From positions 186,001-250,000 of the forward strand of contig NZ_LMKH01000001.1 of NCBI RefSeq assembly GCF_001421415.1: 64,000 bases of DNA, in the 5' to 3' direction. The DNA is from Sphingomonas sp. Leaf208 (GTDB lineage: Bacteria; Pseudomonadota; Alphaproteobacteria; Sphingomonadales; Sphingomonadaceae). Position numbers and translations under genes: made by a program. Positions 17,286-25,507 of the stretch are shown piece after piece (position 1 is the stretch's first letter; every line of letters starts with the position of its first letter). The notes beneath the pieces were generated by a model. That model worked only from the letters and a program-made list of their open reading frames with translations. It was not told the origin of the DNA and ran no database searches.

Positions 17286-18058
17286 CACGCGCCCTGTGCA
17301 ACGGTCAGCGACAGCGCGCCGTCGATCGTCACCGTCGTGCCGGTGATATAGTCCGCGGCGGGCGAGAGCAGGAACGTCACCAGCGACGCCACCTCGTCGG
17401 GCCGTCCGGCGCGCTTCCAGGGGATCGCGGCCTCCTTGGCGGCGAGTTCGCCCGGATGATCGAGCGCGGACTGGTTCATCGGCGTCAGGATCATGCCCGG
17501 TGCGACACCGTTGACCGCGATGCCCTTCGGCGCGAGTTCGAGCGCCAGCGTCGCCGTCAGTTGCGACAGGCCGCCCTTAGCGGAGTCATAATCGACGCCG
17601 CCGGGTCGCGGCGCGCGTTCGTGGATCGACGAGATGTTGACGATACGGCCCTTGGTATCCTTGGCTTCGAGTGCGCGGACCATGCGGCGGCAGGTCAGGA
17701 ACGGGCCGTAGAGGTCGGAGCGGATGACCCGGTCGAACTGCGCCAGTTCCATGTCCACCAGCATCACGCCACTCATGTTGAGGCCCGCGGAGTTGACGAG
17801 CAGTGTGACCGTGCCGAACGCCGCTTCCGCCTGTGCGAACAGGTGTTCGATCGCGGTTTCGTCGCCGACGTCGGCCTGGACGGCGATGGCACGGTCGGTG
17901 CCGCCGATCGCCGCGCATATCGCCTGCGCCGCCGCCGCGTCCTTGAAATAGGTGATGACAACGCGCGCGCCGGCCTCGCCGAGCGCCTTGGCGCAAGCGG
18001 CGCCGATGCCGGATTCACCGCCGGTAACGATGGCGATTTGATCGTTGAAGATGGTCAT
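17285..18058 (-). CDS. Short-chain dehydrogenase/reductase (sugar dehydrogenase-like)
   Basis: A 257-residue classical SDR. The nucleotide-binding motif is TGGESGIG (residues 12-19), followed by NSAGLNMSGV, the catalytic Ser in VNISSIHE and YDSAK holding the catalytic Tyr and Lys. VAPGMILTPM and the C-terminal TGTTVTIDGA are family-typical. The closest general type is the glucose-1-dehydrogenase group, and coupling to a glycosidase supports a sugar substrate, but this is inference. It is the first gene of a two-gene unit read away from the LysR gene. Confidence 0.85.
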   Translation of the reverse strand: MTIFNDQIAIVTGGESGIGAACAKALGEAGARVVITYFKDAAAAQAICAAIGGTDRAIAVQADVGDETAIEHLFAQAEAAFGTVTLLVNSAGLNMSGVMLVDMELAQFDRVIRSDLYGPFLTCRRMVRALEAKDTKGRIVNISSIHERAPRPGGVDYDSAKGGLSQLTATLALELAPKGIAVNGVAPGMILTPMNQSALDHPGELAAKEAAIPWKRAGRPDEVASLVTFLLSPAADYITGTTVTIDGALSLTVAQGA

Positions 18059-18127
18059 CCTTCCCCAACAGGCGATGCCACCCCGAGTTGCAGGAAATGG
18101 CGGGATGACGCGCTTTTCACCTCTTCG

Positions 18128-19036
18128 TCATGCAATCCGAAGTCCGCTGGTCAATGCATCGAGCAGCGCATCAACCTTCGGGCTCAGTTGACGTCGCCGG
18201 GGCCACACCAGATGCAGGGGAAGCCCCGCCGTCGCCAGTTCGGGAAGGACCTCGACCAGGTCGCCACGCGCGAGTTCGTCCTCGATCAACCAGGTCGCGA
18301 GTTGCGCGATACCGAAACCGGCCTTGACCGCTCCGACCTGGGCCTCCGCGCTGCCGAGGATGATCCGGCCATCCATCGCGCGCTCGTCGATGCCACCAGC
18401 GCCGTCGGTAAAGCGCCACTTGATCGTGCTGCCGTCGCCGCGACCGTACAGGATGCAGTCGAACCGTGCGAGATCGTCCGCGGATGCCGGTGTCCCACGC
18501 CGCGCGAGATAGGTCGGAGCGGCGCAGATTATGACGCGCTCGCTGCCGAGATAGCGATGGCCGAGATTGTCCGGCCAGGGCTCCGACGCGCCGATCCGGA
18601 TCGCGACGTCGATGCCCTCCTCGACGATGTCGATCTTCCGATCGGTGAAGGTGATGCTCGGGCGTAAATTCGGATGGCGTTCGGCGAAGGCGAGCAACAG
18701 CGGCATCGCCTGCATCCGCCCGAACGCGATCGGCACGTCGACCTTCAGCCGGCCGACGATCTCCGATCGGTGCGCCGCGAGCACGGCTTCGGCGTCGGCG
18801 AGATCCTCGAGCACGCGGACGCAGGTCTCGTAGAAGGCAGCACCGACGTCGGTCAGCGTCAGGCGACGGGTGGTCCGTTCGAACAACCGGCTACCCAGCC
18901 GCGCCTCCAGCCTGGCGACGCTCTTGCTGATCGCCGAGTTGGTCAGGTTCATCCGCACGCCGGCCGCGGTGAAGCTGCCGGCGTCGGCGGTACAGACAAA
19001 AGCTTCGATGCCCTTGAGGCGTTCGGAGGGGATCAT
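18128..19036 (-). CDS. LysR-type transcriptional regulator
   Basis: A 302-residue regulator. The N-terminal winged helix-turn-helix has GSFTAAGVRMNLTNSAISKSVARLE, followed by RLFERTTRRLTLTDVG. The C-terminal two-lobed effector domain includes DVPIAFGRMQAMPLLLAF, EGIDVAIRIGA and VKAGFGIAQLATWL. It is divergent from the MFS exporter across 100 bp, the standard arrangement for a LysR controlling its neighbour. The intergenic region holds ATTCTGGAAT (19045-19054), a short palindrome that could be part of its operator. The inducer is unknown. Confidence 0.9.
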   Translation of the reverse strand: MIPSERLKGIEAFVCTADAGSFTAAGVRMNLTNSAISKSVARLEARLGSRLFERTTRRLTLTDVGAAFYETCVRVLEDLADAEAVLAAHRSEIVGRLKVDVPIAFGRMQAMPLLLAFAERHPNLRPSITFTDRKIDIVEEGIDVAIRIGASEPWPDNLGHRYLGSERVIICAAPTYLARRGTPASADDLARFDCILYGRGDGSTIKWRFTDGAGGIDERAMDGRIILGSAEAQVGAVKAGFGIAQLATWLIEDELARGDLVEVLPELATAGLPLHLVWPRRRQLSPKVDALLDALTSGLRIA

Positions 19037-19136
19037 GCGGGTCCATTCTGGAATTATTGTCCCGCCATACGCGAAAAAATGCCGCAGGACGTCGCTTTTC
19101 GTCGCGCGTAGAGACGGAAGCTACAGGAGTTTGCCA

Positions 19137-20342
19137 ATGTCGTCCCCCGTTCGTCCCATCGCTGCCGCGCCGCCCGGTGCAAAATCCGCCGGGCATGGCC
19201 TTGCCGTGCTGCTGCTGGCGATCTCCGCCTTCGTGATCGTCACGACCGAATTCATCATCGTCGGCCTGCTCCCGAGCCTGTCGCGCGACCTCGGCATCTC
19301 GATCACCGTCGCGGGGCAGCTCGTGACGCTGTTCGCGTTCACCGTGATGCTCGCCGGGCCGTTCCTGACCGCGATGCTGTCGCATTTCGAGCGCAAAAAG
19401 CTGTTCGTCGTGATTCTCGTGATCTTCGCAGGCGCCAACGCTCTCGCCGCGGCCGCGCCGGACATCTGGGTGCTGGGCGTCGCGCGGTTCCTACCGGCCC
19501 TGGCGCTGCCGGTGTTCTGGGGCACGGCGAGCGAAACTGCGGGCGAACTCGCGGGGCCTGAGAAGGCAGGCAAGGCCGTCGCCAACGTCTATCTCGGTAT
19601 TTCCGGCGCGATGGTGCTCGGCATTCCGCTCGGTACGCTCGCATCGACCGCATTCGGCTGGCGCGGGACGTTCTGGGGATTGTCGGGACTGTCGCTGCTG
19701 ATGGCGGTGCTGTTGCTCGTCGTGATGCCGACGCTGGCCCGCCCCGCGCGCGTCAAGCTGGCCGAACAGGCGCGCATCCTGAAGGACCCGTATTTCCTCG
19801 GCAACGTCGTGCTGTCGGTGATCGTCTTCACCGCGATGTTCACAGCCTATACCTATCTCGCCGACACGCTGGAGCAGATCGCGCATATCCCGGCGGGGCA
19901 GGTGGGCTGGTGGCTGATGGGCTTCGGCATCGTCGGTCTTGCGGGCAACTGGCTCGGCGGACAGTTCGTCGGTCGCGGGCCGTTGCTGGTGACGGCGATC
20001 ACGGCGCTGGTGCTGGCAGTCGGCATGGCGGCAACGACGTTGGTCGCGGGATCGCATGCCTGGCTCGCGGTAGCGTTGGCCGTCTGGGGCATTGCCAACA
20101 CCGCGCTCTACCCGATCTGCCAGGTCCGCGTGATGCAGTCGGCGAGCCACGCGCAGGCACTGGCCGGGACGCTCAACGTGTCGATGGCCAATGCCGGCAT
20201 CGGTCTCGGTGCGATCATCGGCGGCTCGGTGATCCAGCATCTCGGGCTCGGCGCGGTCGGCTATGTCGCCGCCGCGATCGCCATACTCGCGGTGCTTGTC
20301 ACGCCGGTAGTCGACCGGCTGAAGACCCAAAGCATCGCGTAA
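19137..20342 (+). CDS. MFS transporter, DHA1 sugar/drug efflux type
   Basis: A 401-residue, 12-helix major facilitator protein. It has the SotB/AraJ-like opening (FVIVTTEFIIVGLLPSLSRDLGI) and VARFLPALALPVFWG, AGKAVANVYLGISGAMVLGIPLG in helices 4-5. Such proteins export sugars, arabinose-like compounds or drugs using the proton gradient. ATG at 19137 with ACAGGAG eight bases upstream; an in-frame extension further upstream runs through the lysR start and is not real. Probably regulated by the divergent LysR protein. Confidence 0.88.
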   Translation: MSSPVRPIAAAPPGAKSAGHGLAVLLLAISAFVIVTTEFIIVGLLPSLSRDLGISITVAGQLVTLFAFTVMLAGPFLTAMLSHFERKKLFVVILVIFAGANALAAAAPDIWVLGVARFLPALALPVFWGTASETAGELAGPEKAGKAVANVYLGISGAMVLGIPLGTLASTAFGWRGTFWGLSGLSLLMAVLLLVVMPTLARPARVKLAEQARILKDPYFLGNVVLSVIVFTAMFTAYTYLADTLEQIAHIPAGQVGWWLMGFGIVGLAGNWLGGQFVGRGPLLVTAITALVLAVGMAATTLVAGSHAWLAVALAVWGIANTALYPICQVRVMQSASHAQALAGTLNVSMANAGIGLGAIIGGSVIQHLGLGAVGYVAAAIAILAVLVTPVVDRLKTQSIA

Positions 20343-20433
20343 CGATCTGGTTTCGTGCGGGAATTTACGCACCCGCACGGACCCTGCATTCTATCTTCGC
20401 GCGTTCGACCCTTCCGTCATCAGGAACCCAGTC

Positions 20434-21351
20434 ATGCCCAAAGCCTCGACCACGACCGACTATGCACAGCGCGATGCCAGCATCGTCATCAACAGCTACA
20501 CGACGGTATTGCGCCGTCCCCGCGTGCCGCACGACGTTTTCGCGACCTATTGGCGCGACGTTCATGGCCCGCTGTGTTCGCGCATTCCGGGGCTCGGCTG
20601 GTACGTCCAGAACCACCTGAGCCGCGAGCAGGACGCGCATCTCTGGCCGGCGATCGACGGTATCGCACCGTTTGCGGACTATGAACTCGATGGCGGGGTC
20701 GAGATCGGCTTCGCCTCGAAGGCGGATCAGGACGTCTTCAACGCCGCGAGCCACATCCTGTTCGCCGACGAACAGAACATGTTCGCCGCCACCGTCGCCT
20801 ATGCGCTGCCGAGCGGATCAAGCACGCTGGTCGACCGGATCGCGGATCCGATCCCCAACGGCGACGACGGCTTCGACCGTATCCACGTCCATTTCGGCGC
20901 GGCAACCGACGATGCGGACGCGTTTGGTACGTTCATGACCGAGTTTGCCCGGACGCTTGCCGCTGACCCTGCGGTGCTGAAACTGCGGCTGCACTTGCCG
21001 GACCGCTACGACAATGCCGAGCCCGCGCCGCCTGCACCCAACGTCGATCATCTCGTGCCGGCCGAGCGTACACTGATCGCGGTGATCGAATTGGCATTCG
21101 AGAGCCCGCTCGCACGCCGCGCATTCTTCGAGTCTGACATTTTCGTCGGGACGCAGGCTGCGCAAAAAGCGAACATCGCGCATGTCCAGGCGTTCGCAGT
21201 GAGCGGCGTCTACACCTATGTCCGCGACAAGCAACTGACGACGGCAGGCCTGCGGGGCAGCCGTCAGGCGCAGTTGATCGAACGGCTCGGCGCCAACAAT
21301 CAGGTCGCCGACGACGTGCGTCACCTGATGCATACGGGCTCGACCGAGTAG
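20434..21351 (+). CDS. EthD-domain protein
   Basis: A 305-residue protein. The first half has the EthD/ferredoxin-like alpha+beta barrel signature YWRDVHGPLCSRIPGLGWYVQNH (split motif, residues about 44-66). The second half repeats a related fold more weakly (DAFGTFMTEFARTLAADPAVLKLRLHLP). EthD-type dimeric barrels often act in small-molecule degradation, but many have no known reaction. It ends 4 bp from the convergent phytochrome gene. The gene is 92 bp downstream of the MFS gene on the same strand and could be co-transcribed. No substrate is inferred. Confidence 0.75.
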   Translation: MPKASTTTDYAQRDASIVINSYTTVLRRPRVPHDVFATYWRDVHGPLCSRIPGLGWYVQNHLSREQDAHLWPAIDGIAPFADYELDGGVEIGFASKADQDVFNAASHILFADEQNMFAATVAYALPSGSSTLVDRIADPIPNGDDGFDRIHVHFGAATDDADAFGTFMTEFARTLAADPAVLKLRLHLPDRYDNAEPAPPAPNVDHLVPAERTLIAVIELAFESPLARRAFFESDIFVGTQAAQKANIAHVQAFAVSGVYTYVRDKQLTTAGLRGSRQAQLIERLGANNQVADDVRHLMHTGSTE

Positions 21352-21355
21352 CGGA

Positions 21356-23524
21356 TCAGGCGTGCGGGAGGTCGTCGGCGATCGGCGCGCCGATGGTGAC
21401 GCGGAGGCCGGGATCGTTGTCGGCCTCCTCGATCGTGCCGGACAGCCGCGCGACCATGGACGTGAGCATCCGGGACCCGAACCCGGTCCCGGAACTCGCC
21501 TTGCCCCGACCGCGGTCGGCGACGATCAACCGGAAGCGGTTGCGATGCTGTTCTAGCGCGATCGTGATCGGTCCCGACGCGCCCGCATAGGCATATTTGT
21601 TGGCGTTGATCACCAGCTCGGTCAGGATCAGCCCGACGCTGACCGCACGATCGGTGGAGATCAGGATCGGCGCGAGCTCCAGCTCGATCTGGCCGCCCCA
21701 TGACTTGTCCATCGTCGATTTGATCTCCGTGCAGAGGTCGCCGATGTACCGCGCCAGATCGACCGCCTGGACGTGCTCGTCGGAATGCAGTCGGCGGTGG
21801 ACCATCGCGACAGCAGAGAGCCGTCGCTGCGCCTCCGCCAGATGCGCGGTCAGGACGTCGTCGCCGACCGCTCGCGCCTGAAGGCCGAGAAACGCGGAGA
21901 CGAGTTGCAGGCTGTTCTGGACGCGGTGATGGACCTCCTTGATGAGATAGTCCTTCTGCAGCAACAGGCTCTCATTGTCGGCGATCGTCGCGGTCAGCTC
22001 ACGGTTCACCTCGAACAGGCGACGGTTCTGGCGGGCGTCGAACATCGTCCGCTTCAACCGGCCAGCGGCCTCGATCTCGAACAAGGTCCACGGAACTGAT
22101 CGGCCGCGAACCGCCTCGCTCCAGCTTTCGAACGACGCGCGGGGTGTCAACGGGATGTGAGGATCGACGCCCAGATCCTTGTGCGGGTTGCCGGCCCAGT
22201 TCATCACCTCGATCTGCTCGGCACGAAACCAGATCAGGATCGTCGGCTCGTCGGTCGACATCGTCACCGCGAGAACGCCGCTGGCGAGATCCTGGAAACC
22301 GGTGGCGGCGGGCAGTTGTTCCGACAGGCGATCCGTCGAGAAGGGCAGCGCCCGGCCGAGATCGATCACATGAGCGGCGACCGCGCGGATGTCGTCGTGC
22401 CGCGGCGAGCGGCCGGCGACGAACAACTCGGTCCCGCGAACCGCCGCGAAACTGTCGGCGCCCAGCATCCGGCACATGTCGTCGCCCGCAGTCGCGAAGA
22501 AGCCGGCGAGCGAGATGTCGCTGCCGAGCCGAAGCACGACCGCGTCCTCCGCGGTACGGAGGCGAATGCGCTCGCGGTAAAGCTCGGCATCCTCCTTCGC
22601 GCGGATCTGGCGGGCAAGGCTCCCGGCGAGCGCACGGCAGGCCATGCGGACATGCAGTGGCAGGAACTTCGGTGTCGGATGGTGGCAGGCGACAAGGCCC
22701 CACAGCGCACCGTCGCGGACGATCGACACCGACGCCGACGCCGCGACGCCCATGTTGGCGAGATATTGCAGGTGGATCGGCGATACGCTGCGCAGCGCGA
22801 GATCGCTCATGTCGAGCGGCGTCGAACCGGCTGGACGGAGCAATGCGGGTTCATAGGCTATGTCGGGGATGATGCGGACGCGGTTCCGAACGTACAGCGC
22901 GCGTGCCTGTTTCGGGATGTCGGACGCCGGGAAATGCTGATTGAGGAAACTGCCGAGCGCGGGATCGCGGTCCTCGGCCAGGACGACCCCGGCGTCATCG
23001 TCGAGAAAGCGGTACAGCATCACCCGGTCGAACCCGGTCAACTGGCGAAACGTTCTCGCGGCGCGTTCGCACAGTTCGCGCAGGCCGAACGCCTGTTCGA
23101 ACGTTGCCGCGGCTTCCTCCATCTCCACCAGAACGTCGATCGGGGACGGCATCGCTAGGGGGGCGGGCTCGAGTTCGACGACGATGGTGTTCGACACGCG
23201 GTGCGCAATCGCGTCGAACGGCGTTTCGGTGCCGACGATCCGCGCGAGCACGACCGTGCTGGCGTTGGGCTTGGCCGCGAGTTGCGCGGAGACAGGTTGG
23301 CCGAGCAACTCGTCGAGGTTCGCGCCGAGCCAATGCGGAGCCAGCAATTTTTCGATGTCGCCCGCGCCCGCCATGATCTTGAACGTGCAGGCGTCGGCGA
23401 CGAGGACGAGGCCGTGCGGCTGGATCGATCCTGGCCGGTGGATCGGTTCGCGGTCGCAGGCGGAAACGTCCGGGCCGTGCGACCGTGCACCGCCGTCTAT
23501 CGCCTCGGGCAGGGAACCAGGCAT
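21356..23524 (-). CDS. bphP: Bacteriophytochrome histidine kinase (HWE/HisKA_2 type)
   Basis: A 722-residue red/far-red photoreceptor kinase. The PAS domain starts with Cys23 in SACDREPIHRPGSIQPHG, the position that binds biliverdin in bacterial phytochromes. The GAF domain has FPASDIPKQARAL (near 200) and PIHLQYLANMGVAASASVSI with WGLVACHH. The PHY domain carries the tongue motif PRASF. The kinase has the phospho-acceptor His in KEVHHRVQNSLQLV, the N box ELVINANKYA and a GFGSRML G box. All chromophore and kinase landmarks are intact. No response regulator or heme oxygenase is adjacent, so the output partner is elsewhere. A perfect palindrome lies 46 bp upstream of the start. Confidence 0.95.
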   Translation of the reverse strand: MPGSLPEAIDGGARSHGPDVSACDREPIHRPGSIQPHGLVLVADACTFKIMAGAGDIEKLLAPHWLGANLDELLGQPVSAQLAAKPNASTVVLARIVGTETPFDAIAHRVSNTIVVELEPAPLAMPSPIDVLVEMEEAAATFEQAFGLRELCERAARTFRQLTGFDRVMLYRFLDDDAGVVLAEDRDPALGSFLNQHFPASDIPKQARALYVRNRVRIIPDIAYEPALLRPAGSTPLDMSDLALRSVSPIHLQYLANMGVAASASVSIVRDGALWGLVACHHPTPKFLPLHVRMACRALAGSLARQIRAKEDAELYRERIRLRTAEDAVVLRLGSDISLAGFFATAGDDMCRMLGADSFAAVRGTELFVAGRSPRHDDIRAVAAHVIDLGRALPFSTDRLSEQLPAATGFQDLASGVLAVTMSTDEPTILIWFRAEQIEVMNWAGNPHKDLGVDPHIPLTPRASFESWSEAVRGRSVPWTLFEIEAAGRLKRTMFDARQNRRLFEVNRELTATIADNESLLLQKDYLIKEVHHRVQNSLQLVSAFLGLQARAVGDDVLTAHLAEAQRRLSAVAMVHRRLHSDEHVQAVDLARYIGDLCTEIKSTMDKSWGGQIELELAPILISTDRAVSVGLILTELVINANKYAYAGASGPITIALEQHRNRFRLIVADRGRGKASSGTGFGSRMLTSMVARLSGTIEEADNDPGLRVTIGAPIADDLPHA

Positions 23525-23569
23525 GGCGGGTGCAATCCAGACGGAGGCGATCCGACACCGCGATGAGCC

Positions 23570-23590
23570 GTATCGTTACGCTAACGATAC
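23570..23590. promoter_or_regulatory. Candidate operator upstream of bphP
   Basis: Perfect inverted repeat: GTATCGTTA, three-base spacer CGC, TAACGATAC. It starts 46 bp upstream of the phytochrome ATG. A related half-site (GTTATCGATAC) occurs about 55 bp further upstream. Size and symmetry fit a dimeric repressor or activator site; the binding protein is not known. Confidence 0.5.
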
Positions 23591-23707
23591 AGAAGCCGTC
23601 GGTTCGATCTTGTCAACGACCTGGATCAGCCGGAAGTAGTTATTGCGTTATCGATACCGAACTAGCGCCACAGTCTTGAGTTTCCATTATACGCTGGGAT
23701 CGCTGGA

Positions 23708-24151
23708 CTATCGTGCGAAGCAAGCGTCCATTGCCACGACCCGCGCTGCGCCGTCGGTGTGCGTCGCATCACCTGGATAATAGCGCATCGTTCCGCCCAG
23801 CTTCGACAGTTCGTCTCGGGTGAGCCAGCCCTGGATCTTGCCCTGTTGTACCGCCCAGCAATCCGCGGCGGCCTCACCCGGACCGAAGATCTGGTGCGCG
23901 CATTCGTGCGTGTACCAGAAGAGTTGCTGTGCGCGCGGCAGGTCGAGGACACGCGGGTGGAGGATGATGCGGCCCTTGTACGCGGCGGCGATGTCGTTGA
24001 TCGGCTGGATCATCGTATCGACCGGTCCGCAGGTCGCACGGTAGCCGGCGAGCAGGAGCGCGCCCGGCAATACCACCGTCTGCGCGGCCGAGGGTTGCGG
24101 GATGACTGCGAGCAATGCCGCGGCGGCGCCGGCGAGAAGATTTTTGAACAT
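23708..24151 (-). CDS. Small secreted HExxH protein (putative metallopeptidase-like)
   Basis: A 147-residue protein. A signal peptide ends near residue 24 (PSAAQ). The centre has WYTHECAHQIFG (HExxH: His82, Glu83, His86), followed after seven residues by GEAAADCWAV, where Glu93 or Asp97 could be the third zinc ligand in gluzincin fashion. It is far shorter than ordinary M48-type peptidases, so it may be a minimal metallopeptidase or a derived, inactive metal-binding protein. Four cysteines remain after the signal peptide. The ATG at 24151 begins the hydrophobic signal; 12 upstream codons are open but not signal-like. No functional link to neighbours is visible. Confidence 0.68.
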   Translation of the reverse strand: MFKNLLAGAAAALLAVIPQPSAAQTVVLPGALLLAGYRATCGPVDTMIQPINDIAAAYKGRIILHPRVLDLPRAQQLFWYTHECAHQIFGPGEAAADCWAVQQGKIQGWLTRDELSKLGGTMRYYPGDATHTDGAARVVAMDACFAR

Positions 24152-24244
24152 GACTATCCTGGCCCCGCGAGGCGCGAGGACGAGCAAGAGCAGATTTGGG
24201 GAAGCGTTGGTGGGTCGAGCGTCCGGCGCGCGACCCGCGAGCGC

Positions 24245-24376
24245 CTACCGAAAGCGTTCGGTCTGCCGGTCCTTGATCCGCTGGGGGATGCGCTGGTTCT
24301 GCGCTTCGGTCGCGACCGCCAGGGTGGTGTGCCCGCCGGACCAAAGTCCAGCGCCCACGAGAAATCTCGGGTTCAT
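24245..24376 (-). CDS. Possible 43-residue small protein
   Basis: A short open frame on the minus strand with a good ribosome-binding site: GGCGGAG, then seven bases, then ATG. The product starts MNPRFLVGAGLWSGG and continues polar and charged, ending DRQTERFR. There is no family match I can name. It precedes the HExxH gene by about 90 bp on the same strand. The ribosome-binding site is the main support. Confidence 0.3.
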   Translation of the reverse strand: MNPRFLVGAGLWSGGHTTLAVATEAQNQRIPQRIKDRQTERFR

Positions 24377-24649
24377 GAATAGTCTCCGCCGATGTCGTTC
24401 AATCGCGTCACCCAGGGCTCACGCCGGCAGCGGAGCGGGGGATGTTCCCGAACTCTTCGGTAGGTGCGACTTATGCGCATCCATGAGGGCTGCGGTTCGC
24501 GATGTAGTCGCGCAACCGGCCTAACCTATGTTGGTCGTACAGGATAAACGTCGGTTATCTGATAAGGATGCACGTTGTACGAAACTTAACCTGCTTTATA
24601 GATCCAAGTCATAATCCATATCGTGATTCTTGTGAGTATTGCGGACTTT
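24377..24649. other. Intergenic region upstream of the oxygenase gene
   Basis: No gene seen. The right half (about 24530-24640) is markedly AT-richer than the window average and includes half-sites CGTACA and TGTACG. It probably holds the promoter of the 2OG oxygenase gene, but I cannot assign -35/-10 boxes with confidence. Confidence 0.35.
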
Positions 24650-25366
24650 ATGACTAATATTGAAAGCCTGGGCGCCAATTCGTACGCACGATCCACCGAT
24701 CGTCGCGATGGTCAAAGCGAAGCGCTCGGCAGGGCGAACTCTGCCGAGCAGGTGCGCGATCGGATCCTTTGCTATCCCGGCGTGGTCCGCATGCCGGCGA
24801 ACGGCATGGAGCTTTATATCGTTCGCGATTTTCTCACGCTCGACGAATGCGCCGCGGTGATCGCGCTCATCGAGGCCAATCGCGTGCCCTCGCCGGTCGT
24901 GGGCGATGCCCCGGTGTCCCCGCACCGCACCAGCGAGACGTGCTACCTCTATCCCGGACCGGCGCCCGTGACCGTGGTCGAGAGCAAGCTCGACCTGCTG
25001 ACGGGACTCGAGCCGCGCTACGGCGAGGCGTTGCAAGGGCAGCGTTACGCCGTTGGGCAGGAGTTCAAGCCGCATCACGACTTTTTCGATACCGAACAGC
25101 CTTATTGGCTGGATCAGGTGACGATGGGCGGCCAGCGGACTTGGTCGGCGATGACCTTCCTCAACGAACCCGAGGCAGGGGGGCGGACGAACTATCCGAC
25201 TGCGGGGGTGATGATCGCGCCGAAAGCGGGCAATCTGGTGATCTGGAACAACATGGACGAGTATGGCGCGCCGAACCTGGGGTCGCTTCACCAAGGCATG
25301 CCGGTCGAGCAAGGCGTGAAGTACGTCCTGACGAAATGGTACCGCGAACGGCCTTGGTGCCAGTGA
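24650..25366 (+). CDS. Prolyl 4-hydroxylase-like 2OG-Fe(II) oxygenase
   Basis: A 238-residue P4Hc-type dioxygenase. The jelly-roll core shows YAVGQEFKPHHDFFD (the HxD iron ligands), MTFLNEPEAGGRTNYPTAGV, then SLHQGMPV (distal His) and KYVLTKWYRERPW with the lysine that binds 2-oxoglutarate. The family hydroxylates prolyl or other residues of proteins or peptides; the target is unknown. The Ala-Pro-rich TpsA encoded nearby is a tempting but unproven substrate. I chose the ATG at 24650 over an in-frame GTG nine codons upstream; neither has a strong ribosome-binding site. It converges on the L,D-transpeptidase gene, with a palindromic repeat between them. Confidence 0.82.
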   Translation: MTNIESLGANSYARSTDRRDGQSEALGRANSAEQVRDRILCYPGVVRMPANGMELYIVRDFLTLDECAAVIALIEANRVPSPVVGDAPVSPHRTSETCYLYPGPAPVTVVESKLDLLTGLEPRYGEALQGQRYAVGQEFKPHHDFFDTEQPYWLDQVTMGGQRTWSAMTFLNEPEAGGRTNYPTAGVMIAPKAGNLVIWNNMDEYGAPNLGSLHQGMPVEQGVKYVLTKWYRERPWCQ

Positions 25367-25376
25367 CGTAACGTTT

Positions 25377-25502
25377 GATCCTCCCCCGCAAGGGGGAGGT
25401 GGCGCCGAAGGCGACGGAGGGGGAGGGCACGATCAGGCCCGTTCCGTGTCCTCCCCCTCCGTCTGGCAAGCGCCAGCCACCTCCCCCTGGCGGGGGAGGA
25501 TC
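25377..25502. repeat. Palindromic dispersed repeat, copy 1
   Basis: A 126-bp element bounded by GATCCTCCCCC and GGGGGAGGATC. Each end is itself a hairpin. The inner left arm carries GGCGCCGAAGGCG, the inner right arm CTGGCAAGCGCCAG. Copies 2 (46910-47035, inverted) and 3 (62835-62958) share this plan. It lies between the stop codons of two convergent genes and can form a strong bidirectional hairpin. Confidence 0.85.
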
Positions 25503-25507
25503 AGGCG

